Source: Treponema sp. | Lineage (GTDB): Bacteria > Spirochaetota > Spirochaetia > Treponematales > Treponemataceae | Assembly: GCA_017551545.1 (NCBI GenBank) | Contig: JAFZLJ010000130.1 | Location: 1-40,344, forward strand | Length of the DNA stretch: 40,344 nt | Direction: 5' to 3' | Part shown: in pieces, positions 33,112 to 40,344 of the stretch | How the letters are laid out: each line of letters opens with the position of its first letter | Numbering within the stretch: the first letter of the stretch is position 1 | Program-made: the position numbers and the translations under genes | Notes under the pieces: generated by a model | The model's database searches: none | What the model saw: only the letters and a program-made list of their open reading frames with translations | Told to the model about the DNA's origin: nothing

Positions 33112-33817
33112 GACTATAAATACTTATAATGAAAGTTCTCTGCATAACACTTTAAAATTGTATTATGCAGAGAAATATAATGGTCAGACTGAAGTTGAAG
33201 CCGATGGGCATATTTATGACATTCTTTGTGAAGATGGTCATGTTATAGAGATACAGACTAAAAATCTTTCTAAGCTGGCGGACAAGATAAAAGATGCGCT
33301 AGCCAAGGGGCACAAGGTTATTTTGGTTTATCCCCTTGTCTACAGGACCCGAATAATAACAACAGACGAAGAAGGAAAACCGGTTTCAAATCGATTGAGC
33401 CCAAAAAAGGGAAACATTTACGACATATTACGCGAACTAACCGGTCTGACCGAAATCCTATTAAAAAGAAACTTCACCCTGGAAGTAATAACCATAAACA
33501 TGGTAGAACACCGAGTCCGCACCCCCGCTCCTGTCCAAACAACCAACAAAACCCGCCGCTACAAAAAAAACTGGCTAAAAGTTAACAAACGTTTGGACGA
33601 ACTCTTAGAAACAAAACAATTCAAATCAAAGAAAGATTATATAGCCCTACTCCCAAAAGAATTACCACAAGAGTTCTGCGCTAAAGATTTGAAAATGCCA
33701 CGATATGCGCACATTCTACTTTGGGTACTTTCGCGGATTCCAGTTATAAAACAGACTGGAACAAAAGGAAATACAAAATACTACGTCATTGCGAGCGAAG
33801 CGTGGCAATCCAGGTAA
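33104..33817 (+). CDS. Orphan protein with PD-(D/E)XK nuclease-like N-terminus
   Basis: Not recognised as a named family. In the 237-aa product, residues 15-80 read helix, then EVEADGHIYDILCEDGHVIEIQT, then a Lys-rich helix and KVILVYPL. This is the layout of a PD-(D/E)XK nuclease core, with Asp39 and Glu49-x-Gln51 as candidate catalytic residues. The middle is basic (KTRRYKKNWLKVNKRLDELL), and a possible winged-helix end follows (YAHILLWVLSRIPVIKQTGTKG). The last ten residues, VIASEAWQSR, and the stop are read from a family A repeat, so the native C-terminus is probably altered. It stands alone on the plus strand beside an attC-like site; a cassette origin is possible. Confidence 0.75.
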   Translation: MTKTINTYNESSLHNTLKLYYAEKYNGQTEVEADGHIYDILCEDGHVIEIQTKNLSKLADKIKDALAKGHKVILVYPLVYRTRIITTDEEGKPVSNRLSPKKGNIYDILRELTGLTEILLKRNFTLEVITINMVEHRVRTPAPVQTTNKTRRYKKNWLKVNKRLDELLETKQFKSKKDYIALLPKELPQEFCAKDLKMPRYAHILLWVLSRIPVIKQTGTKGNTKYYVIASEAWQSR

Positions 33818-33872
33818 AAAAAAGGCATTCTTATTACTGGATTGCCACGTCGCTACGCTCCTCGCAATGACG
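33784..33872. repeat. Dispersed repeat family A, inverted pair
   Basis: A forward copy (33784-33813) lies inside the 3' end of the nuclease-like gene, and an inverted copy (33837-33872) follows after 23 bp. Together they can form a long hairpin. The right copy has a 6-bp longer central part (ACGTCGCTACGCTCC). Confidence 0.85.
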
Positions 33873-33873
33873 T

Positions 33874-33905
33874 AAAAAAAAGACCTCGTTTTCACGAGGT
33901 CTTTT
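33874..33905. terminator. Bidirectional intrinsic terminator
   Basis: AGACCTCGT (33881-33889), loop TTTC, ACGAGGTCT (33894-33902), with A8 on the left and a T-rich run on the right. It lies between the convergent nuclease-like gene and flaA and can serve both strands. Confidence 0.88.
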
Positions 33906-33933
33906 CTTATATATCTAGTTTTACACTGAAAGA

Positions 33934-34647
33934 TTACCAGTTATCATTCATATCATCTTCGTCATGATTTTCCATATCATAAAGATCTGTTACAGCACGA
34001 AGATCATCGAGGTAAAGGTAGTATGTACCGCGAGCCTGCATTGGGTTACAATCTACACGGAATCCAAGAATCTTGAATCCTGGTTTGTCACCGTAGTAAA
34101 CGCTGCTCTGAACAATACCATGTTCTCCATCTGGACTAGGTGGAACTACACAAGTAAGCTTTTTCCATCCGCTGAATCCAAGTGAACCCATGTACAATTC
34201 GTAATTGCGTCCAAAGTAATCCTGGAGCAAAAGGTACATTTCGTGATCCTGGTTACGACCGCAAACCCACATAGAAACAGTTTTTACAGTTCCTTCAATT
34301 GGCATTGGGCGTCCAGCCATGATTGTGAATGAATCCAAACCACGGCGGAAGAAGTCAACTCTTACACCAAGAACCAAAGTATCTTCATCTTCCTTGCCTT
34401 CATCTTCCTTAAGAGGCTCCTTCATAGCAGGGCTACCTTCAAAAAGACGAGCAGCAATAGTACCGTCATCCGGTGAAATATGAACATACCATGAACCTTC
34501 ACGTTCAAATTTATCTACAGAAACTTCGCGCAAAGAAAGCATTGCAGAATCTGCACCTACTGTCTCTGGGTTAGGATCTGTAAGGCTCTGTGCAAAAAGC
34601 ACACCTGCAATTGCAAAAATTAAACCAAAAACTACTAATTTTTTCAT
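33934..34647 (-). CDS. flaA: Flagellar filament outer layer protein FlaA (first paralogue)
   Basis: FlaA forms the sheath around the spirochaete periplasmic flagellar core and is exported by the Sec route. The 237-aa product has a signal peptide (VVFGLIFAIAGVLFAQ, cleavage about residue 19), then FlaA-type segments: VLGVRVDFFRRGLDSFTI, the MSMW-like motif VSMWVCGRNQDHEMYLLLQDYFGRNYELYMG, LGFSGWKKL, ILGFRVDCNPMQARGTYYLYLDDL, and an acidic tail (DMENHDEDDMND). The ATG overlaps the stop of the upstream paralogue (ATGA), and GGAG precedes it. It is last in a minus-strand run that starts with lipoproteins. Confidence 0.92.
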   Translation of the reverse strand: MKKLVVFGLIFAIAGVLFAQSLTDPNPETVGADSAMLSLREVSVDKFEREGSWYVHISPDDGTIAARLFEGSPAMKEPLKEDEGKEDEDTLVLGVRVDFFRRGLDSFTIMAGRPMPIEGTVKTVSMWVCGRNQDHEMYLLLQDYFGRNYELYMGSLGFSGWKKLTCVVPPSPDGEHGIVQSSVYYGDKPGFKILGFRVDCNPMQARGTYYLYLDDLRAVTDLYDMENHDEDDMNDNW

Positions 34648-35411
34648 TTTGCATCTCCTACAGACTGAACTCCATCTCCGCCTTCATCATCACCAAAGTC
34701 AACTTCTCTAAGTTCATAACCGTCGTAGATGTAAGAGAGTGAGTTAGAAGTATATTTAATCTGATCAAAGAAAATTACAAAGTTATCAACATATTCTGCA
34801 GCATCAGAACGGATTCTAAAGCCAACAAAAGTCATGTTTTCTGGACCAGAACGAAGATGTGAATGCTGACTGATCCAGCCAGGAATGTTTACAACAATGT
34901 TTCTCCAGCCGTTGAATGCCAGAGTTCCTGCCTGAAGAACGTTTACACGACCATAAGCATCGCGAACCATAATTTCAAGATAGTAGTTATAGTTAGAACC
35001 CCAGATCCAGAAGTCCATCTGGCTTACAGTTCCAACAAAAGGAATTTCAAAAGGTTTTCCATCTACAGTTGGATAAACTTCAAACCAGTTGTCTCCCTTA
35101 CGATTAAAGGCTGTTTTAACACCAAAAACCTTTGCACCCTCTTCTCCATCGCGGCGAAGCTGTTTGAGTGAATTAGGAATACCATCATAGTAACCAGTTT
35201 TTGGGTATCCTTCTGCAATAAAACGGCTTGAATTAACTGTCCAATCCCAGTTGTAAACCTTGCTACCATAGGCATAATCCTGACCATTTGGATTGTCAAA
35301 ATTATCCAATACAAAAGTCTCAATGCTCTTTGAGCTTGGCTGAGCAAAAATTGGGAGCCCAATCAAGCAGAAGCATGCAAGACCAATAAAGACTTTAAGT
35401 CCCCTTTTCAT
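34644..35411 (-). CDS. Flagellar filament outer layer protein FlaA (second paralogue)
   Basis: A 255-aa FlaA paralogue with a Sec signal peptide (VFIGLACFCLIGLPIFAQ). Landmarks shared with its neighbour are FGVKTAFNRKGDNWFEVYP, SQMDFWIWGSNYNYYLEIMVRDAYGRV, LAFNGWRNIVVNIP and FVGFRIRSDAAEYVDNFVIFFDQI, followed by an acidic end. Many treponemes carry adjacent FlaA-like genes; this one is the more divergent and may be a minor sheath protein. The start at 35411 (MKRGLKVF) has AAGGAG six bases upstream, preferred over an upstream in-frame Met. Two promoter motifs lie upstream. Confidence 0.88.
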   Translation of the reverse strand: MKRGLKVFIGLACFCLIGLPIFAQPSSKSIETFVLDNFDNPNGQDYAYGSKVYNWDWTVNSSRFIAEGYPKTGYYDGIPNSLKQLRRDGEEGAKVFGVKTAFNRKGDNWFEVYPTVDGKPFEIPFVGTVSQMDFWIWGSNYNYYLEIMVRDAYGRVNVLQAGTLAFNGWRNIVVNIPGWISQHSHLRSGPENMTFVGFRIRSDAAEYVDNFVIFFDQIKYTSNSLSYIYDGYELREVDFGDDEGGDGVQSVGDAK

Positions 35412-35462
35412 GCAAAACTCCTTATACTTTATCATTCCGATAAAAAATAATATTACATTATT

Positions 35463-35470
35463 ATATCGGC
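35463..35470 (-). promoter_or_regulatory. Sigma-28-like -10 element before flaA pair
   Basis: GCCGATAT on the minus strand, one base from the sigma-28 consensus GCCGATAA. At the ideal 15-nt spacing the -35 region reads TATA (35486-35489); a TAAA occurs at 13 nt. The start would lie about 45 nt upstream of the ATG. Confidence 0.45.
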
Positions 35471-35498
35471 ATAATCAGTCGAATTTATAATATCTTTA

Positions 35499-35527
35499 AT
35501 TATATTTCCTATATTATTCTTTGTCAA
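35499..35527 (-). promoter_or_regulatory. Consensus sigma-70 promoter before flaA pair
   Basis: TTGACA (35522-35527), 17-nt spacer, TATAAT (35499-35504): a perfect match to consensus at both hexamers and spacing. It lies about 80 nt upstream of the flaA paralogue start. Confidence 0.75.
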
Positions 35528-35569
35528 ACGGATTTTATAGCGTTTTTTAAGCATTTTTGAGCAGAAAAA

Positions 35570-36466
35570 CTATTCTGTACCACTTCCAACATAGAACAGC
35601 CACGGGTCATCTCTTTTCATAGCAACACCTTGCGTAGAGGTAATTTCTTTTTTTGCAGTTGCATATACCTGTGTTCCCTGTTCAAGATATTTGCCCGTTT
35701 TCATTGGAATTACAACAATATATAAATCTGGTTCCCCGGAATTTGTATCTGTCATAAACCGAGGAGCATCATAGTTATTAAGCAATGATATTTTTGTATT
35801 CTGATTTATAACCGAAATAATCCTGAAGAATGTTTGACCGCCTTTTTCATAACCATAAAAGTTAGAAGCTGCACCTTTTGGCAAAAAGTCAGAATCTAAA
35901 AGATTATATTCGTATTTAAGTTCATCTATTTCGTCTTTAGTGTAATAGAAAGAATCTGCCGACATTTCCTGGTCAAACATAAGCTTAATAGGAGCATTTT
36001 TGTTAGCACCACTTTCACCTGATTTAGGATAACTATTAGAAATAGTAGGACGAGCCGCAACAACAGCAGTCAAACAAAGCTGAATCCCGCTTGCCGGAGC
36101 CCTTACAAAGGTACAATCAGTAGTTTCCTGATTCAAAGCTTCTATTCTAAGATATTCACCGTTCTGGAATTGAGTCTTTGTAACCAGATCTGAAATTTTC
36201 CACTCAATAAACTCATATTCATCATGTGGGGCAAAATCAATTGTAAAAGTGTCTGTAACTTTTTTAGAAGCTTCACCGCTGGCAGGAGCTTTTATTGCCC
36301 CGGAACCATATTTATAATTGACCTTTATTGTATAGTAAGGAGCATCATTATATTGAATAGCCGCTTTAATCTTTTCTTTTACTTCCCCACCCTCAGGAAA
36401 TAAACTGCAGGAAGCAAATAAGATAAAGGAAGATAAACATATAAGCTTAAGGTTTACGTTCTTCAT
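35570..36466 (-). CDS. Lipoprotein with Ig-like (Big_5-type) region, short paralogue
   Basis: A 298-aa lipoprotein (signal LICLSSFILFASC, lipobox Cys about residue 20). The mature part matches the first ~300 residues of the gene upstream almost motif by motif: YYTIKVNYKYGSG/SYTIKVNSKNGTG, DEYEFIEWKISD/DDYEFIEWKIID, CTFVRAPASG/CTFVKAPAAG, ARPTISNSYPKSGES, IKLMFDQEMSADSFYYT and DDPWLFYVG. The segment P..GE......I...FD..M is the pattern of bacterial Ig-like Big_5 domains, preceded by a possible InlB-B-type repeat. It lacks the FN3-like region. The start at 36466 has AAGGAA; it lies 14 nt after the larger paralogue. Confidence 0.85.
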   Translation of the reverse strand: MKNVNLKLICLSSFILFASCSLFPEGGEVKEKIKAAIQYNDAPYYTIKVNYKYGSGAIKAPASGEASKKVTDTFTIDFAPHDEYEFIEWKISDLVTKTQFQNGEYLRIEALNQETTDCTFVRAPASGIQLCLTAVVAARPTISNSYPKSGESGANKNAPIKLMFDQEMSADSFYYTKDEIDELKYEYNLLDSDFLPKGAASNFYGYEKGGQTFFRIISVINQNTKISLLNNYDAPRFMTDTNSGEPDLYIVVIPMKTGKYLEQGTQVYATAKKEITSTQGVAMKRDDPWLFYVGSGTE

Positions 36467-36480
36467 TATTTGATTCCTTG

Positions 36481-39400
36481 TTACCAGGTTTTTTGTGCCC
36501 AAAGTTCAACTTCTTCTGATTTCAGATTTTTATATTCTGTTTGTACAATGAAAATATAGCTGTTACGAGAAATATATGCATTTTGGAAATATTCATCATT
36601 TACAATATATTGCTCAACAGGATTAGATTTAGTTATAGTTGTTATCAACTGTTTTTCAGTAAATGAAGTATAAACATAAATCTTTATTGAATCCCAAACT
36701 TGTGGATTTGTCCATTTAAGAGTTATTCCTTCAGATGAAACATCAGCAGCATTTACTTTCCAATATCCACGACTATTTAAACCACCCAAACTATTATAGG
36801 TATAAGTAGTAGATGGAGTAATAGGTAATGGAGGTAAAGTGTAAGATACAACATTTGAATAAAAATCTGCTCCATTATAAGGAGAGTCAGGAAGCTTTGT
36901 TTGTATAGCAAAATAACAGTCTGGTGTTCCTATTGTGTTTATTATATTTTTTATAGTATCACTATTGAATGGATAGCCGATAGTGCATGTAACTGTATTA
37001 CCTGAAGTTTGAGTGCTAACATCATTTGTAATATCGATACAATAATTACCACTTAAAACTTCTTCCTCTGTTGCACCATAGCAAAGATAATAATTAATAG
37101 TTGTATTAGAATTATACGGAGGCACATTTTTTTTATAACTATATTTGAATTCTACAACCTGTCCATTACTTTGAGTATTAATAGTAAGAGTTGTTGGAAT
37201 CGGCGATGTCCAAATCTCTTCAGTATAAGGCTCGCTTTCATCACCCTGCGATGTAGTTATTATTTCTACTTTGTATCTGGTCAAGACACCTAAACCACCA
37301 AGAGGATTAATCAATTTATCGGTAGGCTCTCTGTAACTAATTGTTTCGGTAATAAATGGATTTGTTTCCCAGTTCGAATTACCATAAGCATAAATTTTAA
37401 TTATATAACTGGCTATATCGCCAGAAGGTTTTTCCCAATAAATATGTAGCTTAGAATAATTAGTAAAGTCTGTCACTGTTTCAGAAGTAATTCTAACATT
37501 TTTTACTTTACCTGGTCTTGTATATGCTTCAATAGTAATTTCTTCGCCTTCTGCATCATAGTAACAAGGAATGACCTTTATTTCATAATTTGTAGTTGGC
37601 TCCAACCCCTCAATAGTATAAGATGAATCTGTAGTTTCTATATAAGGACTCCAGTTATTAGAACCTGCCTTTGCATACTTTATTTTATTTCTTGTTACTC
37701 TATTCCATTGTAAGCCAGAAATCTTAATAGAGGTATCTGTTCTGGCAGTATCTTCAACAAAAGCATCGGATTTTTCTGGTCTTGTATAAAGTTCAGGGGA
37801 AACATAAGGTTGCACAGTATAACCCGTTGTTTCACTTATATCGCTTGTTACACTGTAAACTTTTACTATAAACTTCATTGCATAATAAAGATTTTTGAAT
37901 GTATAACTACCAGTACCTGAACTGTTTTCCCTTATAGAATATGAATCTATCTCACTATTGTTAGAATTTAAGAGCACAATATATACACCCTTATAATTTC
38001 CTTGTTTTGGCTTATTCCAGTTAACTGTTATTGAATCTTTTGTTGTACCAGTGTTATGTTCTAATGTATAAGTAACAGAATCCATAGGATAAGCAGGTGT
38101 CGAAATACTATGACAAGTACGATAGGCATTCCCATATTTATTAATTCCAGTTATTTCATATTCATAGATTTTACCATAATCTAAACCAGTTATTGTATAA
38201 GAATCATCAAAGAATTCCAGTCCCTGTATATCATCCCAACCTGCTGAGTAACTTGAATAAGAACCCTGCTCTCTAAATTTCAAAATCAACTTTCGAATTT
38301 CTGATTTATTAATATGTGGTTTTAATACTAAATCTGCGGTATCTGTTTTTTCAAAAACTGGAACAAAAGAAGTAGATGACGAATCTATACAGAAAGTTTT
38401 ATTATTATAGGAATTTGTTAAAGTTGTAGGAATTTCAGTCGCCGTCTTATCTTTTTTATCGTAGAAAGTTAGTTTTGTAATTTTATAAGTTCCATCTTTC
38501 ATAGTTTCTGGTAATTTGTATACACCTAAATAACGGTTTGCTTTGGCACTAACTACCTGATTAAAATATATTCTTAATGGTGTAAGAGTTGTTGCATTTG
38601 AAGAAGTGCCAGTAATTTCCATATCAAAATAATTTCCGGCTCCAGAATCACTATCAGAAACAGTAATATCTAAATATAAAGACCGATCATATATTTTTAC
38701 TGCTGATCCTAATGAACTCGCAGCTGGTTTATCTTTCGAAGGATCATTTACATCAGGAACTGTCATTGTATATGCTTTTATAGTTGAATTTGATTCTATT
38801 GCAGGAGGGGTACTATCGGTTTTATTTCCAACATAATACATCCACGGAGTATCATCCTTTTGAGTAACAAGCTTTGACTGCATGTATGCTACATCTTTTT
38901 TAAGAGTAACATAAACAGGTGTCCCTGTGTCTGGGTAAGTGTTTCTCATTGGAATTACAAGAGTATCCGGAGTTTCAAAAACAGGTTCACCATATAAATT
39001 TAAAATTGATTTCTTAGAATTGTAATTTATAACCGAAATAATTTTATAATATTCAAATCCTCCGTATTTATAACCATAAATATTTTCTGGATTGCCTTCA
39101 ATTCTTAAAAAGTCATTTTCTTCATCAAGATCATATTCCTTTATAAGGTCAGTAATTTCGTCTTCTGTATAATACAAAGATTCTTCTGCCATATCATGGT
39201 CAAACATAATTTGAATTCTGGCATCTCTGTAAGCATTCGTTTCACCAGGAGCAGGAGTTTTATCTATAATTCTTGGGCGTTCTGCAACAACGGGAACAAG
39301 GCTAAGCTGCATACCAGCGGCAGGCGCTTTTACAAAAGTACAGGTTGCCGACTCCTGCGACAGATTATCAATTTCAAGATATTCGCCGTTATTAAACTGA

Positions 39401-39717
39401 GTTTTAGAAACTGAATCGATTATTTTCCATTCTATAAATTCGTAGTCGTCATCTGTGTTAAATGTTACATTAAAAACATCCGAAACCTTTTTTGTTGCCT
39501 CACCACCAGCCGGAGATTGTACAAATCCGGTACCATTTTTTGAATTTACCTTGATGGTATAAGAAGAAGAATTACTGTATTCAATAAAATTCTTTACTTC
39601 CTTACTAACCTCATCCGCTTTAAGAAAATTTTCACAGGAAATAAACAAACAAAGTACAGCACATAATAGCACTGCCCCAGCTGCATGATATTTAAAAAGT
39701 GGTGAGCGGAAATTCAT
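36481..39717 (-). CDS. Large lipoprotein with Ig-like and fibronectin-III-like domains
   Basis: A 1078-aa surface or periplasmic lipoprotein. Signal LLCAVLCLFISC (lipobox Cys about residue 28) is followed by the ~300-residue N-terminal unit shared with the downstream paralogue. Next is a region with an Ig-like pattern (TPPAIESNSTIKAYTM, DITVSDSDSGAGNYFDMEI), then from about residue 440 at least five FN3-like repeats (LDYGKIYEYEITGINKYG, LEPTTNYEIKVIPCYYD, VTWEK-type strands such as LHIYWEKPSGDIASYIIKIY). Such proteins typically bind host or cell-surface ligands, which is family-level inference. ATG 39717 follows AAGGAG. It begins the run that leads to the flaA pair. Confidence 0.86.
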   Translation of the reverse strand: MNFRSPLFKYHAAGAVLLCAVLCLFISCENFLKADEVSKEVKNFIEYSNSSSYTIKVNSKNGTGFVQSPAGGEATKKVSDVFNVTFNTDDDYEFIEWKIIDSVSKTQFNNGEYLEIDNLSQESATCTFVKAPAAGMQLSLVPVVAERPRIIDKTPAPGETNAYRDARIQIMFDHDMAEESLYYTEDEITDLIKEYDLDEENDFLRIEGNPENIYGYKYGGFEYYKIISVINYNSKKSILNLYGEPVFETPDTLVIPMRNTYPDTGTPVYVTLKKDVAYMQSKLVTQKDDTPWMYYVGNKTDSTPPAIESNSTIKAYTMTVPDVNDPSKDKPAASSLGSAVKIYDRSLYLDITVSDSDSGAGNYFDMEITGTSSNATTLTPLRIYFNQVVSAKANRYLGVYKLPETMKDGTYKITKLTFYDKKDKTATEIPTTLTNSYNNKTFCIDSSSTSFVPVFEKTDTADLVLKPHINKSEIRKLILKFREQGSYSSYSAGWDDIQGLEFFDDSYTITGLDYGKIYEYEITGINKYGNAYRTCHSISTPAYPMDSVTYTLEHNTGTTKDSITVNWNKPKQGNYKGVYIVLLNSNNSEIDSYSIRENSSGTGSYTFKNLYYAMKFIVKVYSVTSDISETTGYTVQPYVSPELYTRPEKSDAFVEDTARTDTSIKISGLQWNRVTRNKIKYAKAGSNNWSPYIETTDSSYTIEGLEPTTNYEIKVIPCYYDAEGEEITIEAYTRPGKVKNVRITSETVTDFTNYSKLHIYWEKPSGDIASYIIKIYAYGNSNWETNPFITETISYREPTDKLINPLGGLGVLTRYKVEIITTSQGDESEPYTEEIWTSPIPTTLTINTQSNGQVVEFKYSYKKNVPPYNSNTTINYYLCYGATEEEVLSGNYCIDITNDVSTQTSGNTVTCTIGYPFNSDTIKNIINTIGTPDCYFAIQTKLPDSPYNGADFYSNVVSYTLPPLPITPSTTYTYNSLGGLNSRGYWKVNAADVSSEGITLKWTNPQVWDSIKIYVYTSFTEKQLITTITKSNPVEQYIVNDEYFQNAYISRNSYIFIVQTEYKNLKSEEVELWAQKTW

Positions 39718-39746
39718 TTACCGACTCCTTTTGAATGGAATATTTA

Positions 39747-39775
39747 ATTATAAATGGATTACAGGGGTTTTGCAA
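39747..39775 (-). promoter_or_regulatory. Promoter of the FN3 lipoprotein gene
   Basis: TTGCAA (39770-39775), 17-nt spacer, TATAAT (39747-39752), about 30 nt before the ATG at 39717. The match is good at both elements. Confidence 0.6.
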
Positions 39776-39867
39776 GGTTTTGCAGCAAGAGCGGCAATCC
39801 ATTTTTATAATCCAACAAACTAAATAAAAATCACTTTTTTTCAGAATTCTTTTCAAAAAACTTCCTC

Positions 39868-40344
39868 ATGAACATTCTAAGTAATCATCTTGTTCAAATT
39901 CCAACTCCAAGGTTTATTGTATTTTATAATGGACCAGACAAAGAAACAGACTCATGGAAGTTAAAGCTTTCTGATGCATTTAAACAGAAAGATGATTCAG
40001 GTGATTTTGAATGGACTGCAACGGTTATAAATATCAATGATAAACATAATCAAACACTTTACGATAACTGTAATCCGTTGTATGATTATGTTAGGTACAT
40101 TGGAAGAATAAAATCTAATCTTGAATCTGGAATGAAAAATGAAAAGGCCATAGAAGAAGCTATTGATTTTGCTGTTGAACAAAACTTCTTACAAGGTTTC
40201 TTTGAAAAACATAGAGCGAGGATAAAAAGTATGTGTCTTACAGAATTTGATGAAGAAGAATTCAAAAGAGTTTGCCACAATGATGGATATATTGATGGCC
40301 GTGCTGAAAAAGCCATTGAAGCCGCAAAGAATTTGCTTCGAATG
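39868..40344 (+). pseudogene. N-terminally truncated Rpn/PD-(D/E)XK transposase-type protein (runs off window)
   Basis: 159 codons are open to the right edge. IPTPRFIVFYNG, KLKLSDAFKQ, VININ, NCNPLYDYVRYIGRI, EEAIDFAVEQNFLQGFFEKHRARIKSM and YIDGRAEKAI match the second half of Rpn-family recombination-promoting nuclease/putative transposase proteins. The first ~100 residues of that family, which hold the catalytic D and ExQ motifs, are missing: upstream in frame there is only A/T-rich sequence back to a stop at 39808. The first ATG has no ribosome site. It is therefore most likely a decayed fragment; its 3' end is unseen. Confidence 0.7.

Overview
The window reads as a chromosomal segment of a spirochaete, almost certainly a Treponema (host-associated or gut/rumen type; A+T-rich, no species call attempted). 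The reasons are the paired FlaA periplasmic-flagellar sheath genes, the treponeme-style reduced dcw cluster, the many large lipoproteins with treponemal lipoboxes, the TpLRR repeats, and the conserved gene order.

Layout. (1) 1-4270, minus strand: basal-body operon flgB-flgC-fliE-fliF-fliG, with fliG running off the left edge. (2) 4271-16737: an accessory block of about 12.4 kb. It starts with a ~290-bp imperfect palindrome and holds a two-gene lipoprotein operon (4851-7449, plus), an internally duplicated 1094-aa lipoprotein (minus), a 59-aa small ORF coupled to an NhaC-type antiporter and ilvD (minus), a cytoplasmic leucine-rich-repeat protein (minus) and a divergent exported barrel-like protein (plus). 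(3) 16738-32800, minus strand: hslU, hslV, xerC, topA, dprA, a TPR lipoprotein, xerD, and the division/wall operon mraZ-rsmH-ftsL-murF-ftsW-ftsQ-ftsA-ftsZ, read from mraZ downwards. Many genes overlap by 1-14 nt, so much of this is probably co-transcribed. (4) 32800-33905: an integron-attC-like palindrome, a nuclease-like orphan gene and nested dispersed repeats. (5) 33934-39717, minus strand: two FlaA genes preceded by two paralogous lipoproteins, one carrying a long fibronectin-III-like region. (6) 39868-end: an N-terminally truncated Rpn/PD-(D/E)XK transposase-type fragment.

The order dprA-topA-xerC-hslV-hslU-...-flgB-flgC-fliE-fliF-fliG is the one known from Bacillus (smf-topA-...-codV-clpQ-clpY-codY-flgB...). 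Block (2) therefore looks like an insertion or expansion inside an old synteny block. The regulatory signals that stand out are six 10-bp-phased MraZ boxes over the mraZ promoter, sigma-28-like motifs before the 4851 lipoprotein operon and before flaA, and three promoters whose -10 box lies only 6-7 nt from an ATG with no Shine-Dalgarno (candidate leaderless mRNAs).

Three unrelated families of short dispersed palindromic repeats (called A, B and C here) sit between genes, often as inverted pairs. In places they supply coding sequence or a ribosome-binding site. No tRNA, rRNA, CRISPR array or complete transposon was seen. All functional names come from reading motifs; no database search was possible.
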